Below, piece by piece: positions 39,068 to 46,208 of a stretch of 64,000 bases of DNA (position 1 is its first letter; every line of letters starts with the position of its first letter). The notes under the pieces are model-generated. The model had not been told where the DNA came from. It made no database searches and was given only the letters and a program-made list of their open reading frames with translations. The stretch comes from Aminobacter ciceronei (GTDB lineage Bacteria > Pseudomonadota > Alphaproteobacteria > Rhizobiales > Rhizobiaceae), in assembly GCF_014138625.1 (NCBI RefSeq), contig NZ_JACJHY010000026.1, forward strand, positions 44,089-108,088, given 5' to 3'. The position numbers and the translations under genes are program-made.

Positions 39068-40222
39068 ATGGCCGCCTGGAAGCAGATTGTCTTGGCACTT
39101 GTCATTGTACTTGCGGCAGCCGCCGGATGGGTGCTGCTGGTGCCGAGTTCGCGCACGGTCCTTGCCAGCTGGGGCATCGACTGGGCCCAGGCCAAGACCG
39201 AACAGCCACAGGCGGCAGCGCGCAACGGCGGCAACCGCCAGGGCGGCAATCGTGGCGGCCAGCCGCAGACACCTGTCGTGACGCAGACGGTGGCGTCAGG
39301 CACGATCAACGACCGCCTGTCGGCGATCGGCACCGGGCGGGCACTCAACTCGGTTGTCATCAACCCTTACGCATCGGGGCGGCTGACTGAAATCTCGGTC
39401 GCAGCCGGCGAGAAAGTCACAGCGGGCACGGTGATTGCCCGGCTCGATTCCGATTCGGAAGAGATCGCGCTCGAACGCGCCCGCATCGCCCAGGGCGACG
39501 CCGAGGCATCGCTGGAACGTATCAAGGCGCTGCGCGCCACCAACACGGCAACCACCGTGCAGCTCAAGGAAGCCGAACTCGCCGTCGAGAATGCGCGTCT
39601 GGCCGTGCGCGACGCAGCGTTGGCGCTCAACCGCCGCACCATCACCGCGCCCATTGCCGGCATCGTCGGCATCCTGCCTGTCGAGGCCGGCAACTACGTC
39701 ACCAGCCAGACCACCATCGCCACCATCGACGACCGTTCTAGGATCATCGTCGACATCTGGGTGCCGGAGCGCTTCACCGGGCTGATTTCGGTCGGCGCGC
39801 CGTTGAGTGCAAGCTCGGTCGCGCGCCCCGGCCGGGTGTTCGAAGGCGAGGTCAGTGCCGTCGACAATCGCCTCGATGAACAGAGCCGCACGCTGCGCAT
39901 CCAGGCGCGGATCGACAATGACGACGACGCACTGCGCGCTGGCATGTCGTTCCAGGTCGCGATGCAGTTTCCCGGCGACACCTATCCCTCGGTCGACCCA
40001 TTGGCGATCCAGTGGGGTGGCGACGGCGCCTTCGTCTGGGCGCTCGACAACGGCAAGGCCAAGCGCGTGCCGGTGCGCATCATCCAGCGCAACACCGACA
40101 GCGTGCTGGTGCAGGCGGCGCTGACATCAGGCGACAAGGTGGTGACCGAGGGCATCCATACGGTGCGCGAAGGCGCCGAGTTGCTGATTGCCGGCCGCGA
40201 GGCCGGCGGCAGCGGCTCCTGA
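39068..40222 (+). CDS. RND efflux periplasmic adaptor (membrane fusion protein)
   Basis: A 384-residue HlyD/AcrA-type adaptor. An N-terminal membrane anchor (IVLALVIVLAAAAGWVLLV) is followed by a Gln/Gly-rich linker, a barrel-sandwich/lipoyl half (INPYASGRLTEISVAAGEKVTAGTVIARLDSD), a coiled-coil hairpin (ARIAQGDAEASLERIKALRATNTATTVQLKEAELAVENARLAVRDAALALNRR), and the second half TITAPIAGIVGILPVEAGNYV. ATG 39068 has GGAG at good spacing. It links the RND pump encoded 14 bases downstream to an outer-membrane channel, which is not encoded here. Confidence 0.92.
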   Translation: MAAWKQIVLALVIVLAAAAGWVLLVPSSRTVLASWGIDWAQAKTEQPQAAARNGGNRQGGNRGGQPQTPVVTQTVASGTINDRLSAIGTGRALNSVVINPYASGRLTEISVAAGEKVTAGTVIARLDSDSEEIALERARIAQGDAEASLERIKALRATNTATTVQLKEAELAVENARLAVRDAALALNRRTITAPIAGIVGILPVEAGNYVTSQTTIATIDDRSRIIVDIWVPERFTGLISVGAPLSASSVARPGRVFEGEVSAVDNRLDEQSRTLRIQARIDNDDDALRAGMSFQVAMQFPGDTYPSVDPLAIQWGGDGAFVWALDNGKAKRVPVRIIQRNTDSVLVQAALTSGDKVVTEGIHTVREGAELLIAGREAGGSGS

Positions 40223-40236
40223 GCGGGAGCGCCGGC

Positions 40237-43200
40237 ATGAGCACAATGCAGAACGAGAACGCCGAAAAAGGCATCACCGCACTGTTCGTGCGTCGACCGG
40301 TGCTGGCCTTCGTCATCAACACGCTGATCGTGGTCGCCGGCCTCGCCGCCTTCTACGGCGTCGAGGTGCGTGAGCTGCCCGACGTCGACCGGCCGGTCAT
40401 CACGGTATCGACCGGCTACTCCGACGCCGCGGCCGAGATCGTCGACCGTGAGGTGACGGCAGTTGTCGAAGGGGCTGTGGCGCGCGTCACCGGCGTCAAA
40501 TCGATCTCGTCGAGCTCGTCCTACGGCAACAGCCGGGTAACAGTCGAATTCAATGACGGCGTCGACCTCAACGTTGCCGCCTCCGACATGCGCGACGCTG
40601 TCGGCCGGGTGACCAACTCGCTGCCCGACGACGCCGATGCGCCGCGCATCGTCAAGGCCGACGCCAATGCCGACGCTGTGATGCGGCTGGCGGTGACCTC
40701 CGACACCATGCCGGTCGAGGACATGACGATCCTTGTCGAGGACCAGATCGTCGACACGCTGGCCGCCGTCGACGGCGTCGCCGACGTGCAGACCTATGGC
40801 GACCGCGCCAAGATCTTCCGCGTCGACATCGACCAGGCCAAGGTGGCGAGCCTCGGCCTGACGCTGGCCGACATCTCGAACGCGCTGGCGAGCGTGTCAT
40901 TCGACGCACCCGCTGGGTCGCTGACCGTCGGCAATCAGGACCTGATCGTCCGCGCAAGTGCGGCTGTGACGACGCCCGAGGCCTTCGAGAGCATCATCAT
41001 CAACGGCAAGACCAAGCTCGGCGACGTCGCCACCGTCACGCTCGGCGGCGACCCGGGCTCGACCTCCTTGCGCTCCGACGGCAAGACCGGCATCGGCATC
41101 GGCATCGTGCGCCAGGCTCAATCGAGCACGCTCGACATCTCCAAGGGCGTGCGCGCGGCAGCAGAGAGGATCCAGACCACGCTGCCCCCCGGCATGACCA
41201 TCCGAGTGACGTCGGATGACGCAACATTTGTCCAGGGCGCCATCCACGAGGTCGAGATCGCGCTGATCTTGTCGGTAACGATCGTTCTGATCGTCATCTA
41301 TGCCTTTCTGCAGGACTGGCGCGCGACGCTGATCCCGGGCTTTGCCATGCCGGTGGCAATGATCGGCACGATCGCCGGCATCTATCTTGCAGGCTTCTCG
41401 GTCAATATCCTGACGCTGCTGGCGCTGGTGCTGGCGACAGGCCTCGTCGTCGACGACGCCATCGTCGTGCTCGAAAACATCGTCCGCCGCCGCAATGAGG
41501 GCATGGGCCCGCGGGCGGCTGCAGTGCTTGGCACGCAGGAGGTGTTTTTCGCGGTGGTGGCAACGACGGCGACACTTGCCGCAGTGTTCATCCCGATCTC
41601 GTTCCTGCCCGGCCAGACCGGCGGCCTGTTTCGCGAGTTCGGCTTCGTGCTGGCGATCTCGGTGCTTCTGTCGTCGATCGTGGCTCTGTCGCTGTGTCCG
41701 ATGCTGGCCTCGCGCATGCTGACCGAAAAGAGCATCGAGCACAGCCATGGCGGCGTGCTCGGCAAGATCGGCACGAAGCTCGCCGCGCTCTACAAACTCT
41801 GCTTGCATGCCTGCCTCAATGCGCCCGCTATCGTCATCCTCGTGTCGCTTCTGTTCGCGGGCGCGGCATATGTCGCCTTCGGAAGCGTGCGCCAGGAGCT
41901 GACGCCGACCGAGGACCGCTCGCTGGTGATGCTGCGCGTCTCGGCCCCGCAAGGCGTCAGCCTCGACTACACCGCCTCGCAATTGCGCCGCATCGAGGGG
42001 CTGATCGAGCCGCTGCGCAAGTCGGGCGAGATCGAGAGCACCTTCGTCAGCGCCGGCATGGGCAACAACAACAATAGCGGTTTCATGGTGCTGTCGCTGG
42101 CGCCGTGGAGCGAGCGCAGCCGCACCCAGCAAGAGATCGCCGCCGACATCCTGGCCCGCACCAGCCAGGTGCCCGGCGTGCGCACCACGGTCGGACAGCC
42201 CAACAGCCTGGGCATTCGCGGCGCCGGCAACGGCCTGCAATTCGCGCTGATCGGCAACAGCTATGCCGATCTCGGCACCGCCGCCGCCAAGGTGCTGGCC
42301 GAGATGGAGAAGGATCCGCGCTTCCGCCAGCCGCGGCTTTCGACCGACGCCAACCAGCCGCAGTTGTTCGTCACCGTCGACCGCGAGCGCGCCTCCGACC
42401 TCGGCATCGACATCAAGGGCCTGTCCCCTGCCCTGCAGGCGATGCTCGACGGCCGCAAGATCACCAGCGTCTTCATCGAGGACCGCAGCTACGACGTGAA
42501 GCTGGTCTCGACCACCAATCCGATCAACGATTCGACCGACCTCGAGAACATCTTCATCAGGACGACCGACGGCCGCTTCGTGCCGGTGTCGACGATCGCC
42601 ACGCTCAGCGAACGCGCCGTGCCGCCGTCGCTGTCACGCGAACAGCAGCAGCGCTCCGTCGCCATCACCGCTGGCCTGGCCGACGATTTTGCGCTCGGCG
42701 ATGCACTGAAGGAAGTCGAGCAGATCGCGGCACCGGTCCTGCCGGCGGGCAGCCGCCTGCTGCCGCTCGCCGAGGCGGCGACGCTGAACGAGACCAGCGG
42801 CAGCATGCTGACGATCTTCGGCTTTGCCATCGTCATCATCCTCTTGGTGCTGGCGGCCCAGTTCGAGAGCTTCGTTTCGGCTGTCATCATCATGGCGACG
42901 GTGCCCTTGGGCCTCGCCTGCGCCGTTTTCGCGCTGATCCTGACCGGCACGTCGCTCAACGCCTACAGCCAGATCGGGCTCGTGCTGCTTGTCGGCGTGA
43001 TGGCCAAGAACGGCATTCTGGTGGTCGAGTTTGCCAACCAGTTGCGCGACCGCGGCATGGGCGTGCGCCAGGCGATCGAGGAAGCGGCAACGATCCGGTT
43101 GCGGCCTGTCATGATGACGATGATCTGCACCGTGCTCGGCGGCCTGCCGCTTGTGCTGGCCCAGGGCGCCGGCGCCGAGGCGCGCATCGCGCTCGGCTGG

Positions 43201-43365
43201 GTGATCGTCGGTGGCCTCGGACTCGCCACGATCTCCACACTGTTCCTTACGCCGGTGGCCTATCTGCTGCTCGGACGCTTCATCACGCCCAAAGTCGCCG
43301 AGGAGAGCCGCCTCAAGCGCGAGCTCGAGGAAGCCGCCTACACCGGCGTCGAGCCGGCCGAATAG
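40237..43365 (+). CDS. RND family efflux pump, inner-membrane permease
   Basis: A 1042-residue resistance-nodulation-division transporter of the hydrophobe/amphiphile efflux class. The proton-relay residues are visible: the adjacent aspartates of TM4 in ATGLVVDDAIVVLENIV and the TM10 lysine in VGVMAKNGILVVEFANQL. Two large periplasmic loops and 12 membrane helices are expected, and length matches AcrB/MexB. ATG 40237 was chosen; the frame stays open upstream into the adaptor gene in another phase. The substrate may be drugs, flavonoids or solvents. No local regulator precedes the pair. Confidence 0.93.
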   Translation: MSTMQNENAEKGITALFVRRPVLAFVINTLIVVAGLAAFYGVEVRELPDVDRPVITVSTGYSDAAAEIVDREVTAVVEGAVARVTGVKSISSSSSYGNSRVTVEFNDGVDLNVAASDMRDAVGRVTNSLPDDADAPRIVKADANADAVMRLAVTSDTMPVEDMTILVEDQIVDTLAAVDGVADVQTYGDRAKIFRVDIDQAKVASLGLTLADISNALASVSFDAPAGSLTVGNQDLIVRASAAVTTPEAFESIIINGKTKLGDVATVTLGGDPGSTSLRSDGKTGIGIGIVRQAQSSTLDISKGVRAAAERIQTTLPPGMTIRVTSDDATFVQGAIHEVEIALILSVTIVLIVIYAFLQDWRATLIPGFAMPVAMIGTIAGIYLAGFSVNILTLLALVLATGLVVDDAIVVLENIVRRRNEGMGPRAAAVLGTQEVFFAVVATTATLAAVFIPISFLPGQTGGLFREFGFVLAISVLLSSIVALSLCPMLASRMLTEKSIEHSHGGVLGKIGTKLAALYKLCLHACLNAPAIVILVSLLFAGAAYVAFGSVRQELTPTEDRSLVMLRVSAPQGVSLDYTASQLRRIEGLIEPLRKSGEIESTFVSAGMGNNNNSGFMVLSLAPWSERSRTQQEIAADILARTSQVPGVRTTVGQPNSLGIRGAGNGLQFALIGNSYADLGTAAAKVLAEMEKDPRFRQPRLSTDANQPQLFVTVDRERASDLGIDIKGLSPALQAMLDGRKITSVFIEDRSYDVKLVSTTNPINDSTDLENIFIRTTDGRFVPVSTIATLSERAVPPSLSREQQQRSVAITAGLADDFALGDALKEVEQIAAPVLPAGSRLLPLAEAATLNETSGSMLTIFGFAIVIILLVLAAQFESFVSAVIIMATVPLGLACAVFALILTGTSLNAYSQIGLVLLVGVMAKNGILVVEFANQLRDRGMGVRQAIEEAATIRLRPVMMTMICTVLGGLPLVLAQGAGAEARIALGWVIVGGLGLATISTLFLTPVAYLLLGRFITPKVAEESRLKRELEEAAYTGVEPAE

Positions 43366-43498
43366 CAAAATCATCTGCTGATACTGGCCAATCTGCGACT
43401 GTTTTGGCGCCGCAAGCGATGACATGGCGTGTCTGATTCTGTATCAGTCCTCGCAGTTACAGCGCCGCATGACTTTTTCTTATGCAGGACAGGATGCA

Positions 43499-43984
43499 AT
43501 GAGCCTGAAATCGATCACCCTCGACGAACTTCAGGCCAATCTCGGCAAGGAGGTTGGCGTCTCGCCATGGCGTACCGTCACCCAGCGCATGATCGACCAA
43601 TTCGCAGACGCGACCGACGACCATCAGTTCATCCATTGCGACCCCGACCGTGCTGCGGCCGAAACGCCTTTCGGCGGCACCATCGCGCATGGCTTCCTGA
43701 CCTTGTCCCTGCTTTCGGCGATGACCTTCGACACGCTGCCTTCGCTCGAAGGCGGCAGCATGGGCATCAACCAGGGTTTCGAGGAGCTGAAATTCGTCGC
43801 CCCTGTGAAAACCGGCTCGCGCATCCGCACCCGCTTCGTCCTTTCTGGCCTGAAGATCCGCCCGTCCGGCTGGATCCAGGCGACGCATGATGTGACGATC
43901 GAGATCGAGGACCAGAAGAAGCCGGCATTGACGGCGCGCTGGCTGACCATGACGTTCGTCGAGCCCAAGCGCGAAACCGCCTGA
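43499..43984 (+). CDS. MaoC/NodN family hot-dog dehydratase
   Basis: A 161-residue hot-dog-fold protein of the MaoC-like dehydratase family, close to NodN. The hydratase motif is FADATDDHQFIHCDPDRAAAETPFGGTIAHGFLTLSLL, with the D...H pair of R-specific enoyl-CoA hydratases. ATG 43499 was chosen over upstream in-frame starts because the family usually begins near SLKSITLDELQ. Rhizobial NodN-like copies are often housekeeping; no nod genes are near. Confidence 0.87.
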   Translation: MSLKSITLDELQANLGKEVGVSPWRTVTQRMIDQFADATDDHQFIHCDPDRAAAETPFGGTIAHGFLTLSLLSAMTFDTLPSLEGGSMGINQGFEELKFVAPVKTGSRIRTRFVLSGLKIRPSGWIQATHDVTIEIEDQKKPALTARWLTMTFVEPKRETA

Positions 43985-44105
43985 CCCCTGGCCGCCCCTC
44001 AGCCGGCCTTAGTCCCGATGAGCTACGTCGTTGATCGCCTTGCCGCATCATTGGCCGGCGTATAGACTCGGCCAATCTGATCAAGGGAAGTAGTAGGGCG
44101 GGTTC

Positions 44106-44756
44106 TTGTCCAGCAGTGCAGCACAGCGACGCGAACTCCAGAAGGCCGAACTCAGGGCCGAACTGGTGGCGGCGGCCCACGCGCTCGTACGGGAAGAAGG
44201 CTACGAAGGCCTGACGATCCGCAAGCTCGCCACGCGGGTCGGCTATGCGCCGATGTCGGTCTATTCCTATTTCGCCGACAAACAGGAAATTCTGATGGCG
44301 CTGGCCGAGGATGCCTTCGCCGACTTGGCGCGGCGGATGCGGCAGAACCAGCCCGAGGATCCCGTCGAGGCAATGCGGGCGGCGCTGAGCGAATATGCGG
44401 AATTCGGCCTCGGCAATCCCAACGAATACCGCACCGTGTTCATGACCGAGAAGCTGAAGCATCCGCCCGAAGAGACGTTCGACGAGATGGAGCGAGAGAA
44501 CCCGGCTTTCCAGATCATCATCGAACGGGTGCATGCCTGCCTTGCCGCCGGCGTGCTGAAAGGCGATGCACGCGCCATCGCCACCGCACTGTGGACCGTT
44601 GCACACGGCTCGGTGTCGCTGCTGATCACCTTCCCCTTCTACCCCTTCGGCGATCCGAAGGCCTATGTGATGCGGATGGGCGACCTAGCCATGGCAGGCC
44701 TTGCCGCCAGCGAGACGCCGCCGCTCACCGACGAACCCGGCAAGTGCCCTGGGTAG
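44106..44756 (+). CDS. TetR/AcrR family transcriptional regulator
   Basis: A 216-residue TetR repressor. The N-terminal HTH (ELVAAAHALVREEGYEGLTIRKLATRVGYAPMSVYSYFADKQEILMALAEDAF) spans residues 18-68; the rest is a ligand-binding helical domain. The start is a TTG at 44106 after a G-rich stretch; no ATG fits before the HTH. Two palindromes of the kind TetR proteins bind lie just downstream, in front of the gene at 44879, making that gene the likely target. Confidence 0.85.
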   Translation: MSSSAAQRRELQKAELRAELVAAAHALVREEGYEGLTIRKLATRVGYAPMSVYSYFADKQEILMALAEDAFADLARRMRQNQPEDPVEAMRAALSEYAEFGLGNPNEYRTVFMTEKLKHPPEETFDEMERENPAFQIIIERVHACLAAGVLKGDARAIATALWTVAHGSVSLLITFPFYPFGDPKAYVMRMGDLAMAGLAASETPPLTDEPGKCPG

Positions 44757-44785
44757 CAGTGCAGTCAGTGCATCCATAATAATTT

Positions 44786-44797
44786 CGTACGCGTACG
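44786..44797. promoter_or_regulatory. Putative TetR operator, distal
   Basis: CGTACGCGTACG is a perfect 12-base palindrome, extended on the right by GT. It shares the CGTAC..GTACGGT core with the site at 44844-44859, and the two centres are exactly 60 bases apart. Confidence 0.65.
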
Positions 44798-44843
44798 GTT
44801 TATCCCTTGCAAAACGCAGGGTGCGGCCGTATCTGTAAGTCAC

Positions 44844-44859
44844 ACCGTACACGTACGGT
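44844..44859. promoter_or_regulatory. Putative TetR operator, proximal
   Basis: ACCGTACACGTACGGT is a 16-base palindrome, perfect except at the central AC. It lies 19 bases before the start codon of the small secreted protein, where binding would block transcription or early elongation. Confidence 0.7.
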
Positions 44860-44878
44860 AAAATTTACGGAGATGACA

Positions 44879-45127
44879 ATGCGACGGACTATTCTGGCGC
44901 TCGCGGCTCTCGCCGCGACGAGCGGCTTTGCAATGGCAAACGACACCCACAAGACGACGCACCAGCCCACTGTGTGCACCCAAACCATCTCGGGCCAGAA
45001 GCTCGACTGTGGTTTGACCGGCTCGATCAGGGAGGACAAGGGCCCGCAGACCACCAACGCAATCGGCGCGGAGAAGCCGCGCATCGGCATCGACGTCAAT
45101 CCCTGGATCGTACCGAGCTTCAACTGA
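44879..45127 (+). CDS. Small secreted protein of unknown function
   Basis: An 82-residue protein with a clear signal peptide (MRRTILALAALAATSGFAMA, cut near residue 21). The mature part of about 61 residues has two cysteines (VCTQTISGQKLDCGL) that could form a disulphide. It ends with IGIDVNPWIVPSFN. ACGGAG lies six bases before ATG 44879. I do not recognise a family. It stands alone between two TetR-type operators upstream and a strong terminator downstream, so it forms a single-gene, probably TetR-repressed unit. Confidence 0.75.
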   Translation: MRRTILALAALAATSGFAMANDTHKTTHQPTVCTQTISGQKLDCGLTGSIREDKGPQTTNAIGAEKPRIGIDVNPWIVPSFN

Positions 45128-45152
45128 GCGGTTTCTCAGTCCCTCCAGAAAA

Positions 45153-45177
45153 GCCGCCCGTCCCAGGGCGGCTTTTT
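45153..45177 (+). terminator. Intrinsic terminator after the small secreted protein
   Basis: GCCGCCC (45153-45159) pairs with GGGCGGC (45166-45172) around a six-base loop, followed by TTTTT. It is placed 25 bases after the stop codon at 45127. Confidence 0.88.
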
Positions 45178-45261
45178 CGTTTCTGGGGGCTTGCTCGTCC
45201 GGTCCGTAGCAGGTGAGGTCGTCGCTGAGGGTTGCGCGCTTTGCCCGGCGTCACGTTTCGT

Positions 45262-45299
45262 AGGTCACGGCCTGAATCCTAGGATCCAGGCCGTGACCT
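45262..45299. repeat. 38-base near-perfect palindrome
   Basis: AGGTCACGGCCTG (45262-45274) pairs with CAGGCCGTGACCT (45287-45299), a perfect 13-base stem. The interior ATCCTAGGAT is itself palindromic, so only one A/C pair breaks symmetry over 38 bases. It lies in a gene-free gap between convergent genes and has no U-tract. Confidence 0.8.
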
Positions 45300-45351
45300 C
45301 GCCACCACCCGGGCGGCCCCGGTAGCGCGCCGCATGTCACGGCGCGAGAGC

Positions 45352-45567
45352 CTAGTGCTTCCCGCCCTTGGCGTCGCCTGTCGGCGAACCGGAAATCGTC
45401 GTCGAGGTGACCGACACCGGGTCGCTGGCAGGAAAGCTGTCTTCCAGGGCTTCGTCGAGTTCCTGCTGCAGGACGTGCTGATCCTTCGGCCGTTCGTCGT
45501 TGCGGCGGGCGCGCCTTTCGCGCTTCGGCCGCATCCGGCCGGTGGTTTGCACGGGCATGGATGGCAT
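45352..45567 (-). CDS. Small conserved charged protein
   Basis: A 71-residue protein: a basic N-terminal half (GRMRPKRERRARRNDERPKDQ), an acidic helix (HVLQQELDEALEDSFPASDPVSVT) and a flexible Gly/Thr-rich tail. The LDEALEDSFPASDPVSVT motif recurs in many small alphaproteobacterial proteins of unknown role. The start was set at ATG 45567; ATG 45558 is also possible. It is a separate unit downstream of the sox operon. Confidence 0.65.
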   Translation of the reverse strand: MPSMPVQTTGRMRPKRERRARRNDERPKDQHVLQQELDEALEDSFPASDPVSVTSTTISGSPTGDAKGGKH

Positions 45568-45659
45568 GGATTTGTCCTCTCTACAGCGTCGAGAACAAAC
45601 GCCTGCCCTGCCCCGAGGTTCCGGGGCGAGGCAGCTCTTCTGAAGAAAGCTCGCGCGAA

Positions 45660-46208
45660 CTAGCCGTCGCGGGCCGCCTCTGACAGGAAGCCCCAGACAT
45701 AGTCGGAGAACGAGCGCCAGCATTCCAGACGGAAGGCATCCTCGCCGGTGCGCAGAAGCACCATCTCGACCTTGCCGAGCACGGTGCGCGAGGCAGCACC
45801 CACCGGGAAGGCTGCAAGCGACAGGTCCTGCGGGCAGCCGGCATTGATGGTATCAGCCGCATTGGGGCCAATGACGGCGATGCCGACATTGCGATGCGAG
45901 ACATCGACCGCCGAGTGCAGGCCCTTGACCGAAGCGCAGTCGCCGATGGGATCGCCGCCGGCCTCGTCGATAACAAGCCATTCGTCAGGGCCGAGCCAGA
46001 GCACGGTGCGGCCAGCCTTGACGGCCGAGCTCTTGGGTTTCTCCGGAAGGGTCACGCCGATCGCCTTGGACAGCGCGGCGACGGCGGCTGGGCGGGCACG
46101 CAGCGACATGCGGCTGGCCGGTTCCAGAACCTTGAGCGAAACGCCATGCCCGCCGAGGCTTTTGCCGGCATGCGCCGGCTGACGGGTTGCGATTGCGACC
46201 TTAGCCAT
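45660..46208 (-). CDS. soxG: Sarcosine oxidase gamma subunit
   Basis: A 182-residue SoxG protein, the smaller accessory subunit of heterotetrameric sarcosine oxidase. It contains GRTVLWLGPDEWLVIDEAGG, VDVSHRNVGIAVIGPNAADTINAGCPQDL and FRLECWRSFSDYVWGFL, the usual family blocks. The gene overlaps the soxA 3' end by eight bases and completes the soxBDAG order. The complex demethylates sarcosine to glycine, H2O2 and methylene-tetrahydrofolate. Confidence 0.9.
   Translation of the reverse strand: MAKVAIATRQPAHAGKSLGGHGVSLKVLEPASRMSLRARPAAVAALSKAIGVTLPEKPKSSAVKAGRTVLWLGPDEWLVIDEAGGDPIGDCASVKGLHSAVDVSHRNVGIAVIGPNAADTINAGCPQDLSLAAFPVGAASRTVLGKVEMVLLRTGEDAFRLECWRSFSDYVWGFLSEAARDG

Noticed and set aside
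40897..42240. 447-residue minus-strand open frame within the RND gene
   Set aside because: It is antisense to the RND permease and has no family features.
42105..43436. 443-residue plus-strand open frame in another phase of the RND gene
   Set aside because: The RND permease frame is continuous with conserved charged membrane residues; this overlapping frame is Arg/Ala-rich noise.
43499..43984. Calling the MaoC-like gene a nodulation gene nodN
   Set aside because: The similarity is at family level, and no other nod genes or nod-box-like sequences are nearby, so a symbiotic role is not supported.
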